A stretch of 64,000 bases of DNA from Taudactylus pleione (taxonomy: Eukaryota > Chordata > Amphibia > Anura > Myobatrachidae), in the NCBI GenBank assembly GCA_031769625.1, contig JAUIMM010000015.1, positions 30,410,501 to 30,474,500 of the forward strand, written 5' to 3'. Positions 44,700 through 57,203 of this stretch are shown here, in pieces. A program made the translations under genes and the position numbers. How positions within the stretch are numbered: position 1 is the first letter of the stretch; the number at the start of each line of letters is the position of its first letter. The notes beneath the pieces are model-generated. The model saw nothing but the letters and a program-made list of their open reading frames with translations, did no database searches and was not told where the DNA came from.

Positions 44700-45178
44700 G
44701 AGTGTGATGTTACGTTGTGTCTCACATTGTCCAGACGTAAATGACCTCCAGAATGTTCACCTATATCAACACATCCAGATAATAAGCTATGCTGGAGCAT
44801 AGTGTCATAGATTACAGTACATTGGATGAGATCACATTACATACAATCCTGTGAGAAGATGTAACCACGAACAGCAGCAATGCTGTCCTTATATATGCAA
44901 GATGTTTATTTTGTCCATATTTTAAAGTAAAAGTCATGAGGAATAGTTAAATCTACTTGTGGTTATGGGATGCTCTTTCATATGTCTGAGCTTCCAGCTT
45001 TCCATGTACTGGAAGGCTTCAATGATTTTACTTTACAAAGTTATGAATTACATTTTCTGTGCCGTGAAATGCAATAGCTGGAGACAGCCGGAGACTGACA
45101 TAAAATAAGACAGGGATGAGCACACAGTCCATGGTTAGTGCCTAGGCTGGATGCATACAGAGAACCAGAAAGAGACTA
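44700..45178. other. Unassigned sequence
   Basis: No feature recognised. Confidence 0.4.
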
Positions 45179-45650
45179 GGGGGTAAATTTACTAAGATTC
45201 GTGTTGGTCCGAGATTGCAATCTCGGGTCAAAATATCATTTTTTACCAACACAGGAATGTGTAAATGGTTAATTTTTTTTTTTTTTAAATGATATAGGGT
45301 CCCCCCAAAAGGCATAACTAGCCCCGGGCTGCTCGGGGGGCTGGGTCCCCCCGAGCAGCCCGGAACCAGCACCTGGCTGCTTGCCAGTCCTGGTTTTAAA
45401 AATAGGAGGGGAAAAATTGTGTAGGGGTCCCCCTATATTTAAAACCAGCACCGGACCAAAACAGACCGGGGTGTAATGCCACAACCAGGGGACCCTATCA
45501 CCGGGTCTCCCCGGCCAAAGCATTATCACCCCAAGCTGGTCAGCCCAAGCCGAGGATCTCAGGGGCGGTGGAGACCCCACCAATAAAGGGGTCCCCCCTT
45601 TCCCGAACACCACAGGCTTAGTCTGAAGCATGGGGCTTTTCCCCGTACGG
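45179..45650. mobile_element. Relative of the 41091-42428 element, inverted
   Basis: Starts GGGGGTAAATTTACTAAGAT. Read on minus, 45640-45380 contains ATAATGCTTTGGCCGGGGAG and TTGTGGCATTACACC, matching the interior of 41091-42428. The second end is not visible. Confidence 0.6.
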
Positions 45651-46095
45651 TACAGGGGTAATAATGGTGTAAAAATGGACCAGGGGATGATAGCAGAATT
45701 CGGTGCACAGGAGTTAATAGAGCAGCACAGAGAAAGAGTATTGAGCTGGAAGCGAGGTCAGTGGATATTGGCAGGAATCGGAAGGCAAGGGTCAATAAGC
45801 GGCACATCTTCCAACCATCCCAGTTTCAGTGGGACATTGCTTGCACACCCCTAATTACAGGCCTGAGCTGATAGGTTGGTACTTTATCGCTCTCCACTTT
45901 ATCTCTCTCCAAGATTTGATACATCTCCCCAAATCAGCTTCTGACATTTTGTAGCACAGCCTGTACAGTTAGAAGCTGATTAATTGGTATGAGCAACTTC
46001 TCCAATTTCTCTCTCTCCGAGACATGTTAAATTTCTCCTCCCATATGGTAAAATTCTCAAATCAAATTATCTGTAAAAAAGAGCAGGCTTGAGAG
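45651..46095. other. Repeat relics
   Basis: 45868-46035 holds a degenerate copy of the 13665-13841 foldback family (GCTGATAGGTTGGTACTTTA ... GTTAGAAGCTGATTAATTGG). The rest is unassigned. Confidence 0.45.
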
Positions 46096-46103
46096 TTTAT
46101 TAT

Positions 46104-47799
46104 TAGGGATGTGCGCCGGACCATTTTTGCCGGATTTGGATTTGGTTCTAATTCGTCGTCCGGCTTTGGATTTGGATTTGGATTTGCCAAACTGCGGTGA
46201 CTGGCTTTGGATTTGGATTTGGATTTGGATTTTTTTACAAAAATTGACAAAGAAAGCTAAAATCACATAAATTGGTCTTTTTTTTCTTCCTAGAGTATTA
46301 TTACCCTCAATAACATTAATTTCCAGTCAATTTAGACCATATAACAGCTCATAATATTGTTTTCAACATTATTGGCCAAAGGTTGCAGTGAGCTGACTGG
46401 TTCCTAAGCGATAGAGCAGCGGCACAACGACACAGACACCACAGTATAAAGCACATCTATGACACATTGCCACACAGCAGTGGCAGAAATGAAAAGTAGT
46501 GCACCCACCCAGTGGGGTACGGCCAGCAGAGTCACAGTACTTGTTTACATAGTGGGCTACGGCCCAAGGAGTCACAGTGCACAATCTTATTCACATTACA
46601 CCGCACGTAGGGCCTGATTCACATTACACCATAAAGTAGTGTCTCTTATTTATGTTACGACACACAGTAGTGCCCCTTTTGCACAATGCCCACAGTAGTG
46701 ACCCTTTTACACAATGCCCACAGTAGTGCCCCTTTTACACAATGCCCACAGTAGCGGTGTTCTTTACACAATGCCCCCAGCAGTGGTGCCCCCTATGCAG
46801 TCCCCTTAGTAGTAGGGTCCCCTATGCAGTGCCCCCAGTAGAATGCCCCCCATTAGCAGGCCCCCCCAGTAGTATGCCCCCCATTAGCATGCCAGCCAGT
46901 AGTATGCCCCCCTTTAGCAGGCCCCCCCAGCAGTATGCCCCCCATTAGCAGCCCCCCCAGTAGTATGGCCCCCCCAGTAGCATGGCCCGCCCAGTAGTAT
47001 GCCCCCCCAGTAGTAGGCTGCCCCCAGTAGCAGGCCCCCCTCAGTAGTAGGCTGCCCCAGTAGTAGCCCCCCCTGTAGTATGGCCCCCCCTGTAGTATGG
47101 CCCCCCCAGTAGTAGTAAGCCCCCCCAGTAGTATCCCCCCCCAGTAGTAGTAAGCCCCCCCCAGTAGTATGGCCCCCCCAGTAGCAGGCCCCTCAGTAGT
47201 ATGGCCCCCCCAGTAGCAGACCCCCCCAGTAGCAAACCCCCCCAGTAGTATAGCCCCCCCCACAGTAGCAGGCCCCTCAATAGTATGGACCCCCAGTAGC
47301 AGACCCCCCCAGTAGTATAGCCCCCCCAGTAGCAGACCCCCCCAGTAGTATAGCCCCCCCAGTAGCGCCCCCGGATCTTTGACAAGTAAAAAAAAAATAA
47401 TAATAAAACTTACCTGATTCCCCGCTCCCGCGCCGTCCGCTCTGCTGTCACACGCTGCGGAGGGAGCCGGAAGACGGAGCTCATGTGTGAGCTCCAGCCG
47501 GCTCCCTCCGTACAGCAGCCAATGAGAGTCTGTGTGACTCTCATTGGCTGCTGTGACAAACACACAGCTGCCGCTGGCGGCTGTGTGTCTGTGTCTGTGT
47601 AGGGCAGAGCGCTCTGCCCTACACGCGAGGAGACCTGATGTCGGATTCTCTAGTGAGAATCCGACATCAGGAGGCCGCCGTTCGGCCCCGAATGGGGATC
47701 CGAGTCAGGCGGTGAACACCCGAACAGGGTTCGGGTGGACTCGGATCCCCAATGTTCGGAGCGGTTCGGATTCCACAGAATCCGAACCGCTCATCTCTA
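46104..47799. mobile_element. Non-autonomous hAT relative of 33862-38984
   Basis: Ends TAGGGATGTGCGCCGG and, on minus, TAGAGATGAGCGGTTC. A perfect 8-bp duplication TTTATTAT flanks it (46096-46103 and 47800-47807). The first ~300 bp align with the left end of the 5.1-kb hAT (GGATTTGGATTTGG repeats, GCTAAAATCACA, CCTCAATAAC). The right end shares the GGTTCGGATT-AATCCGAACC palindrome. The interior is a CCCCAGTAGTATGG minisatellite plus a GC-rich block homologous to 1698-1921. Confidence 0.93.
46610..47365. repeat. Minisatellite, CCCCCAGTAGTATGGCCC type
   Basis: The left part (46610-46780) has ACAATGCCCACAGTAGTGCC units. The right part has about 18-bp CCCCCAGTAGTATGGCCC units. Minus-strand frames encode Gly/Tyr/Trp-rich repeats and are artefacts. 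Confidence 0.9.
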
Positions 47800-47807
47800 T
47801 TTATTAT

Positions 47808-47976
47808 ACATTTATAGGCACACAAAGGATTTGCTTGGACAGTTTCTGACAAACAAATCACCTATGACCAATGTGTTGCTAATGATAACAATTTTCTTTC
47901 AACATGTAAGAGCAATCATATTCAGCACTGATAATAGAAATAAGAATAAAATGGTCATACTGTATAGGAAGTATAT
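47808..47976. other. Host spacer between two hAT elements
   Basis: AT-rich, no feature recognised. Confidence 0.4.
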
Positions 47977-47984
47977 GTCTGCAA

Positions 47985-50900
47985 CAGAGGCGGATTTAGA
48001 CCTAAGCAAGATATCAGTTTAGGGCCCTACTCCCTCCACAGCATGCAATTTTACACACGCACTGCCCCATAGCCGCACATACACACGCACTGCCCTCATA
48101 CCCGCACAGACACACACACTGCCCTAATAGCCGCACACACACACACTGCTCTCATAGCCCCACACGCACAAACACTGCCCCATAGCCGCACAAACACACA
48201 CACACTGCCCTCATAGCCGCACACACACACACTGCCCTCATAGCCCCACACGCACAAACACTGCCCCATAGCCGCACAAACACACACACACACACTGCCC
48301 TCATAGCTGCACACACACACTGCCCCATAGCCACACACACTTCTCTTATAGCCGCACACACAAACACTGCCCCCTAGCCGCACACACACACTTCTCTTAT
48401 AGCTCCACACACACACTTCTCTTATAGCTGCACACACACTGCCCCCATAGCCGCAAACACACACACACTGCCCCCATAGCCGCACACACACACACTTCTC
48501 TTATAGCCGACACACACTGCCCCCATAGCCGCACACACACACACTGCCCTCATAGCTGCACACACACGCACTGCTCTCATAGCCGCACACACACACTGCT
48601 CTCATAGCCGCACACACACACAAACACACACACTGCTCTCATTGCCGCACACACACACTGCCCTCATAGCCGCACATACACACGCACTGCCCTCATAGCC
48701 GCACACACACACACACACACAAACTGCCCTCATAGCCCTACACGCACAAACACTGCCCCATAGCCGCACAAACACACACACACTGCCCTCATAGCCGCAC
48801 ACACACACACTGCCCTCATAGCTGCACACACACACACTGCTCTTATAGCCGCACACACACACACTGCCCCCTAGCCGCACACACACACACTTCTCTTATA
48901 GCCGCACACACACACTGCCCCCAAAGCCGCACACACACACACTGCCCTCATAGCTGCACACACACACACTGCTCTCATAGCCGCACACACACACACACAC
49001 ACACACACTGCTCTCATAGCCGCACACACACACTGCTCTCATAGCCGCACATACACACGCACTGCCCTCATAGCCGCACACACACACACTGCCCTCATAG
49101 CCGCACACACACACACACTGCCCTCATAGCCACACAAACACACACACACTGCCCTCATAGCCGCACACACACACACTGCCCTCATAGCTGCACACACACA
49201 CTGCCCCATAGTCACACACACTGCTCTTATAGCCGCACACCCACACACTACCCCCTAGCCGCACACACACACTTCTCTTATAGCTGCACACACACACACT
49301 GCCCCCATAGCCGCACACACACACTTCTCTTATAGCCGCACACACACACTGCCCCCATAGCCACACACACACACTGCCCTCATAGCTGCACACACACACA
49401 CTGCCCTCATAGCTGAACACACACACACACTGCCCTCATAGCAGCACACACACACTGCTCTCATAGCCGCACACACACACACACACACTGCTCTCATAGC
49501 CGCACACACACACTGCTCTCATAGCCGCACACACACACACACTGCTCTCATAGCCGCACACACACACTGCTCTCATAGCCGCACACACACACTGCCCTCA
49601 TAGCCGCACACACACACACTGCTCTCATAGCCATACACACACACTGCTCTCATAGCCACACACACACACTGCTCTCACAGCCGCACACACACACTGCTCT
49701 CATAGCCGCACACACACACTGCCCTCATAGCCGCACACACACACACTGCCCTCATAGCTGAACACACACACACACTGCCCTCATAGCCGCACACACACAC
49801 ACACTGCTCTCATAGCTGCACACACACACTGCTCTCATAGCTGCACACACACACTGCCCTCACACACACTGCCCTCATAGCTGCACACACACACTGCCCC
49901 ATAGTCACACACACTGCTCTTATAGCCGCACACACACACACTACCCCATAGCCGCACACACACACTTCTCTTATAGCTGCACACACACACACTGCCCCCA
50001 TAGGCGCACACACACACTTCTCTTATAGCCGCACACACACACTGCCCCCATAGCCACACACACACACTGCCCTCATAGCTGCACACACACACACTGCCCT
50101 CATAGCTGAACACACACACACACTGCCCTCATAGCCGCACACACACACTGCTCTCATAGCCGCACACACACACACACACTGCTCTCATAGCCGCACACAC
50201 ACACACACACTGCCCTCATAGCCGCACACACACACACTGCCCTCATAGCTGCACACACACACTGCCCCATAGTCACACACACTGCTCTTATAGCCGCACA
50301 CACACACACTACCCCATAGCCGCACACACACACTTCTCTTATAGCTGCACACACACACACTGCCCCCATAGGCGCACACACACACTTCTCTTATAGCCGC
50401 ACACACACACTGCCCCCATAGCCACACACACACACTGCCCTCATAGCTGCACACACACACACACTGCCCTCATAGCTGAACACACACACACACTGCCCTC
50501 ATAGCCGCACACACACACTGCTCTCATAGCCGCACACACACACACACACTGCTCTCATAGCCGCACACACACACACACACTGCTCTCATAGCCGCACACA
50601 CACACACACTGCTCTCATAGCCGCACACACACACACACTGCTCTCATAGCCGCACACACACACTGCCCTCATAGCCGCACACACACACACTGCTCTCATA
50701 GCCACACACACACACTGCTTTCATAGCCACACACACACACTGCTCTCACAGCCGCACACACACACTGCTCTCATAGCCGCACACACACACTGCCCTCATA
50801 GCCGCACACACACACTGCCCCCATAGCTGCACACACACACACTGCCCTCATAGCTGAACACACACACATACTGCCCTCATAGCCGCACACACACACTGCT

Positions 50901-52008
50901 CTCATAGCCGCACACACACACTGCCCTCATAGCTGCACACACACACACTGCCCTCATAGCTGAACACACACACACACTGCCCTCATAGCCGCACACACAC
51001 ACTGCTCTCATAGCCGCACACACACACTGCCCTCATAGCTGCACACACACACTGCCCTCACACACACTGCCCTCATAGCCGCACACACACACTGCCCTCA
51101 CAGCTGCACACACACACACTGCCCTCATAGCCACACACACACACTGCTCTCATAGCCACACACACACACTGCTCTCATAGCCACACACACACACTGCTCT
51201 CATAGCCGCACACACACACACTGCTCTCATAGCCACACACACACACTGCTCTCATAGCCGCACACACACACTGCCCTCATAGCTGCAAACACACACTGCC
51301 CTCATAGCCGCACACACACATACTGCCCCCATAGCCGCACACACACACTGCCCACATAGCCGCACACACACACACTGCCCCCATAGCCGCATATATACAC
51401 ATACATGTACTGACACACACACTTATTGACACCACTTACTGACACCACCAAGTGGCTCACACACACTTACTAACACTGACACCACGTACTGACACAGACA
51501 TTCATTTATTATACATTCACACAGCACAAGACAGTCTTTATTTGCTTGCAGCAAACACCCTCTCACCCCTCCCCCACATCCTGCAGAGATTATAGCAGGA
51601 GCAGGAGGGTGATAGAAACATCAAACACCCCCTCTCCCCTGCGGACTATAGCAGGTGCAGGTGGACAATTCCCTTCCCCCCCAATCCACAGCACCATAGT
51701 ATGTGGCCCAAAAGGCAATGGCTCTCACCTTCTATTATACTCTCTCCAAATGTCAGCATGGAGGGCACCTCAGCCTCTTCTAGGCTCCGCTCCTCTCTCT
51801 GCGTGTGACGTTACTGGGAGCAGGGGAGACTAGAGGAGTGCAGAGACACAGAACAGCACCCGGCAGCTGTCCAATCAATGTGCTGACAGTCTGCCGGGCA
51901 AAACAATAATATAACAAGCCTCCGTTCTACAGACCTATCTGCGGGCCCCCAGGGACCAGCCGGGCCCTAAGCGGCCGCTTGGGTTGCCTAGCGGTAAATC
52001 CGCTACTG
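47985..52008. mobile_element. 4-kb hAT-like element, mostly minisatellite
   Basis: Left end CAGAGGCGGATTTAGACC, right end on minus CAGTAGCGGATTTACCGC. Flanking 8-mers GTCTGCAA (47977-47984) and GTCTGCAC (52009-52016) match at 7 of 8. About 3.3 kb of the 4,024 bp is one CA-rich minisatellite. The 3' part (51410-52000) is unique and GC-rich. No transposase. Confidence 0.85.
48040..51400. repeat. CA-rich minisatellite, CTCATAGCCGCACACACA
   Basis: More than 100 imperfect units of about 27-35 bp: CACTGCCCTCATAGCCGC followed by a (CA)n run of variable length. Variants include TTCTCTTATAGC and TGCCCCATAGTC. Larger blocks recur, for example about 49850-50120 and 50220-50480. Val/Cys-rich minus frames are artefacts. 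Confidence 0.95.
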
Positions 52009-52016
52009 GTCTGCAC

Positions 52017-52814
52017 TGTTGCTTTTATTGTTTTTGTTAATGTATTAAATCAGCTTTTGTATACTGTAGGTCTGAGAAAATAATATCAGCACAGCTAATA
52101 AAATAGCAGTTTGCTCTTTACTCTCTATTGTGTATTATTCAGGCAGAGCTTACTATTAATTACTATTAATAGTATATTGCAACATTGAAGCAAAACTACA
52201 GGCTTCTGTACCACCCTTTGACAGGCTTAACTTCTATGCACAATGCAGGATTTGTTTGAGAGTGGTGACAATTGATATGTCTACTGCCAGTGACAGGTTT
52301 GTCCTGTATTGCACATGTGGCACTTACTGCAACAAGAGCTAAAGACAACTATATGAGAAGCAAACCTTAAGTCACCTATTGTTTGAATCTTACATTATGC
52401 TAATTCACTCACTTAACTACTAACTAGAAATAACCACACGGACACCTATGTGGAATTAAAAGGGGACACAGCCGAAATTTATTGAGCAATTTGTAATTAG
52501 AAAGATGGTGGCAGTAAAAAGCAGTGCTCCAAGGCCACAGCCCGACCATTATATTTGACTAAATAAATAAAAAGGCGGATCCCCGCCCGGAGCAAACTGG
52601 TCTGAGGTAGAACCATTCACCCTTAATTGGCATAGCTTTGACCCCTACTTAAGATGATGGCCCGGTCCCCCCCTAAATGACCAACTCGCCGCTATCAAAA
52701 GGCAAATGCTACCCAGGCACTCTTACGCTATAATAGGCCACCCAAGAGCACTTCTTCACGTCAAAGCTCAGCTCGAAGAGCCGAGCCCCGCCACCCATCA
52801 GGAAATAATCGCAC
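52017..52814. other. Unassigned sequence, possibly downstream part of a retroelement
   Basis: Lies 3' (minus strand) of the SGNH-like domain and may belong to the same decayed element. No termini recognised. Confidence 0.35.
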
Positions 52815-53240
52815 ACCAAGGAAGACTGCAGTGTTTCTAATACAAGACTCTAGACCTGCACCTGTGAGGTGTATCCCATTGGGCCTATAAAAAACTCCTT
52901 GTAATGCAAACGAAGGTGCCAATATATAACACATTCGTCCATTAGTGACCAGACTAGATATTACCGCCAGCCTACCCTACTGTTGGCCATCTCTAGTTAT
53001 ATTATTTGAAGGTCCTTCCTAGTAGCAATGCAATCGCAAGTACCCTGATCATTGCCCCCCAAATGTACCACCAATCGGGGTCCCAAATCTGGCTTCCGCT
53101 GTCCATAAACATCTAATAAAGGCCACCCTAGGGCATGTCCCTAAAACTAACCAGTGATTTTTATTAGTACCTAATAAATGCAGGTCCTGAAATGCTAATT
53201 GATGCTCATTAGCCCAATAGGTACATGAATATCCCACACC
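52815..53240 (-). pseudogene. SGNH-hydrolase-like domain, degenerate
   Basis: Minus-strand codons in shifting frames give three blocks in SGNH order. Block I is GYSCTYWANEHQ (53237-53190 region), equivalent to the GHSxxxWA motif with His changed to Tyr. Block III is LVVHLGGNDQGTCDCI (about 53073-53025). Block V is YRPNGIHLTGAGLE (about 52890-52850), where the usual catalytic Asp of DGxHLT is Asn. SGNH hydrolases act on esters. Such domains are known in some vertebrate retroelements (Ngaro-type tyrosine-recombinase elements and some CR1), which is my best guess for the source. Stops and frame changes rule out function. Confidence 0.5.
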
Positions 53241-53828
53241 AAACAGTTAGCATTCCTATAAACCGGCAAAAGGTGGTAATCACCCCGGGATAAGCTAATA
53301 CACTTTATAGAGAAACAGCCTAGTCAAGGGAAGGAAAACAATAGTTGGGTGACCCATCTGAAGGTGAAAAACAGCAAACCTCTTTGAGGATAAATCTGAA
53401 AAGCCCTTAAAAATCCCTAGCGGTAGTAGGCATAAGTCCCCTGGATTTCCCAACAAACTCGCAAGAAGCACTGCTAACTATGCAACTTATTGCTGTGCCA
53501 CTATTGCTTGTAGGCTGACGACTACCATTGACCTAAATGTTTTAAGGCGTCAACGGAAGCACCTGCATCTACATCTGCCATGCAGAATGCTGCCCCAATC
53601 CCAAAAATTGTGTGCCAAACTGATCTAGCGGCAATTCTAAAGCAAACAAACAGTTCTGAAAAACCCTTGTGAAGTAAAACCTAGATAATGTTGTCTGAGT
53701 GGCGTGGATGAGCTAGCGTGCACTGCCTGGGGGCTGTAATCTATTAAGCGTATGGCCAAGCAGACTAGGATTGGTGAAAGGGTATGCTGGAGCTGGGCTA
53801 GAGGTCCATTGCCCATTAGCAAGCTGAT
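53241..53828. other. Unassigned, possible upstream part of the SGNH element
   Basis: No frame that I can name. It abuts the 5' LTR of the Gypsy element. Confidence 0.35.
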
Positions 53829-54975
53829 TGTCAGGACTGTGACTATCTCAGTACGTAAAGATAAACTACATTTGCCAAAGTTCCATTGTGCTCGTTGGAG
53901 GAGCTATCCTGGTTGCTGGCGTTCCCCACATACAGGGGATAGAGAGGTAAAATTATCATCTGTCTCAAAGTTGTTGTCAGGTTGTGGGATTTCTAATTGC
54001 TTATTATTTCAAACCTGATTCCATTTGGGTCACATGTTCTGAACTTCCTATGGATCACAGACCCATAGTATAAAGCCTGTTACTAACTGTGTCTCAGTGT
54101 CTGTGCAACATTACTTTCAGGTCTTTCTTGGATGCCTGCCAGATCCCTGCTGTGCCTGTGGTTTGTTGTGGACTTTGCTATATCTCTGCCCGTGTTCCAG
54201 TTAAACTTTTGATACTGGTTACCAGCTGTACTACAGAGCTCAGCATTGCCATTGCCTAAGTATCGTTATCCTGCTCCATCGCTGTGCTTGCATCCCCTGC
54301 TGGATTATTTACTCTGCCTTTTGTCTTCTACTTCCTTACAGTTGTCAACTGCACCATTACAGTTATCATCGCCGGACCCTTCGTGCATCGCAGGGCTCAA
54401 CCCCACTCCGGATCCTTACTACATCGCGGTGCTCAACCCCGCTTCGAATCCTCGTCCTGCTGCAGGGCTCAACCCTGTCCCGGATCTTCACTACATCACA
54501 GGGCTCAACCCTTCTCCGTATCTTTACTACATCACAGTGCTCAACACTGTCATGGATCTTCACTGCATCACAGGGCTCAACCCTGCTTCACATCACAGGG
54601 CTCAACCCTGCTTCACATCACAGGGCTCAACCCTGTTTCACATCACAGGGCTCAACCCTGCCTCGGATTCTCACCACGTCTCAGGGCTCAACCCTGTTCC
54701 AGATCTTCACTACTTTGCAGGGCTCAACCCTGTTCCAGATTTTCATCACGCTACAGTGCTCAACCCTAGTAATGTCCTTTATACCATCTTGAGGTTTTAG
54801 CCTCATATTGGACTCGGGGTTCCCCACCACATTAGTATCAGAGACTTTATTTAAATATGGGGGTTTACTCCTATATTGACTACTGCATATCTGAACTTCT
54901 GTGTTGTTGAGACTTTATATGAAACGTTGCTATATATTTGCCTGTGAATAAATTCTATTTACTTTTATTCCATGA
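53829..54975 (+). repeat. Gypsy 5' LTR (3' limit uncertain)
   Basis: Begins TGTCAGG. Contains the region shared with the 3' LTR (53829-54058), a palindromic CAGGGCTCAACCCTG array (54385-54775) and an AATAAA signal (54947-54952). The 3' boundary cannot be fixed because the other LTR is truncated. No primer-binding site is obvious. Confidence 0.65.
54385..54775. repeat. Tandem array of CAGGGCTCAACCCTG hairpins
   Basis: Around ten units of 20-50 bp, each with the near-palindrome CAGGGCTCAACCCTG and a GATCTTCACTACATCA-type spacer. It lies inside the probable LTR. Two plus-strand frames run through it without stops, an effect of the repeat. Confidence 0.88.
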
Positions 54976-55973
54976 ACAGGTCATTCCTAAAGCCAACTCA
55001 GTTAATAGTGCGCAGTAGGCCTGACTCCTTCCAGGAGTCTCAAGTGTCGGCAGCTGTGACAGTTTGCACAGACCTAAAAATTCATTCGGATCTGGAACAG
55101 GCTACTGGGGTACAGGTGCTTCAAGGTTTGACCGTCCGTCTGGAAGTACAGGAAAATACTCAAGTTCAAGTTTTTCAATGCTTACAGGATCTTTCCACAC
55201 GTCTTGATAAACTTAAGATTCCTGTTACAAGTACATCCGGAGTTTCTGCTTCTCATCTACGTTTACCGACTCCTACCTCTTAAGATGGTAATCCAAAAAC
55301 CTGTAGAGGATTTCTCAAACAATGTGAGATTCATTTTGAATTATTACCCCAAAGTTTTACCACCTCTCATGTTAAAGTGGCTTAAGTCATGTCATTATTG
55401 TCTGGTGCTGCTCTCGAGTGGGCCTCTCCTTTATGGGAGAGAAATGATGCTTTAATGTCTAATTACCAAGCTTTTGTTTCCACTTTTAAAAGGATATTCG
55501 ACGAACCTGGAAGGTCAGTTGACGCGTCTGTGGACATTTTATGAGTAAAACAAGGAACAGCTCCAGTTGGTCAGTATGGGGTTCGCTTTCAAACTATAGC
55601 GGCAGAACTTAAGTGGAACAATGAGGCATTAAGAGCAGCGTATTGGAATGGTCTCTCTGAGAAACTTAAAGACAAGTTAGTGACTCAGGATCTTCCTGAG
55701 AATTTGGATGAGTTAATTTCATTGACTATTAAAATTGATTTGCGTATGCGAGAACGAGGGGTTCAGAGGAATCACACTGAGTGTTCTAAAAGTTCTCTTC
55801 CCCAGTCTCGCTCCCTTCATGGTACATCTGATGAGCCTATGCAAATTAATAAAGCTAAGTTGTCTGAAATGGAGAAGCAACGTAGGAGGAGTTCTAATTT
55901 GTGCTTGTATTGTGCATCCTCAGAACATTTTTTGGCTAAATGTCCAGTGAGGCCGGGAAACGGTCGTCCCTAG
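54972..55973 (+). pseudogene. Gypsy Gag with CCHC knuckle, three stops
   Basis: One frame from the ATG at 54972 to 55973, broken by stops at 55281, 55383 and 55542. An N-terminal coiled segment (LEQATGVQVLQGLTVRLEVQ) is followed by a capsid-like region (CRGFLKQCEIHFELLPQ), then YWNGLSEKLKDKLV and the zinc knuckle CLYCASSEHFLAKC (C-x2-C-x4-H-x4-C) near the end. Gag would form the particle. Here it is dead. Confidence 0.78.
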
Positions 55974-56041
55974 TTGATGGAGGGGAAGTCAAACTAGGGG
56001 TGCTTTAAAAATTTCTCCCCAAAAAGGATTGTTTAATCTCT

Positions 56042-57190
56042 GTGGGTATTCCTGATTTTGGGTCTCCATGTCAAGAGATTTCTGCATTGCTAGATTCTGG
56101 AGTAGTGGGCAACTTTATTTCGTTATCATTGGTTCAAAAATTGCAAATTCCTGTTGTCAAATTAACCCGTTCTCTTTCCCTTTCTGCAGTTAATGGGACT
56201 AGAATTTCTAATGGATATGTCACGCATCAAACAAAGTCTTTGAAGTTGAGGGTAGGAGCTTTGCATGAAGAAAGTTTAGAGTTTTTGGTATTACCTATTT
56301 CTATGTATGATATAGTTCTTGGTTTACCATGGTTAACTCTTCATAACCCTCATATTGATTGGACTTGTTCTCAAATTCTTTCTTGGAGTCCTAAATGCAA
56401 ATTAAATTGTTTAATTCATGTGGTACGAATGGCTGAAGTGAAAGTAGATGTTCCACCTTCTCTCCCACAGCCTTATCATGAATTTGCTGATGGCTTTTCT
56501 GAGCAGGTAGCAGACGAACGTCCACTGCATCGTCCCTGGGATTGTCCTATTGAACTTATTCCTGGTAAAATGCCACCCAAAGGTCGAGTACACCCTCTCT
56601 CTGTTCCTGAGACTCAAGCCATGTTGGAATATGTGCAAAATAACCTACGAAAGGGGTTTATCAGGCCTTCTTCGTCTCCTGCTGGAGAGGGCTTCTTTTT
56701 TGTAAAGAAAAAAGATGGTGGTCTTTGTCCATGTATCGACTTTAGAGGTCTGAATGAGATCATGGTAAAAAACAAATATCCTTTGCCTCTCATTACAGAA
56801 TTGTTTGACAGAGTTAAGGGGTCTCGACTGTTTACTAAACTTGATTTCAGGGGAGCTTACAAACTTGATCAGAGTTAAAGAAGGAGATGAGTGGAAAACT
56901 GCGTTTAATACGTGAGATGGCCATTATGAGAACCTCGTCATGCCTTTTGGTTTATGTAATGCTCCCGCGGTGTTCCAGGAGTTTGTAAATTACATTTTCC
57001 GAGATATACTTTATCAGTTTGTTATTGTTTATCTTGATGATATTTAGATTTTTTCCAGGAATCTTTCTGATCATTGTACCCATGTTAAAGAGGTATTAAG
57101 TCGTCTTCGAGCTAATAAGCTTTATGATAAGATCTCCAAGTGTGTTTTTGAAGTCCCAGTGATACCCTTTTTCGGGTATATCATTTCCGG
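56042..57190 (+). pseudogene. Gypsy protease and reverse transcriptase
   Basis: The protease active site LLDSG lies at about 56090-56101. The linker leads to the polymerase start (GRVHPLSVPETQAMLEYV) and VKKKDGGLCPCIDFRGLNE. The frame changes near 56865. [13 protein letters not shown] follows at about 56940. The catalytic YLDD is preserved at 57030-57041 but is followed at once by a TAG (57045-57047). The enzyme would copy element RNA. This copy cannot make it whole. Confidence 0.8.
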
Positions 57191-57203
57191 TTCCTAACTT
57201 CAG

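Noticed and set aside
46853..47563. 236-codon Gly-rich minus-strand frame
   Set aside because: Reads through the CCCCAGTAGTATGG array inside a hAT element.
48096..50460. Val/Cys/Gly-rich minus-strand frames over the CA minisatellite
   Set aside because: Translation of a tandem array with (CA)n. No unique sequence or domain.
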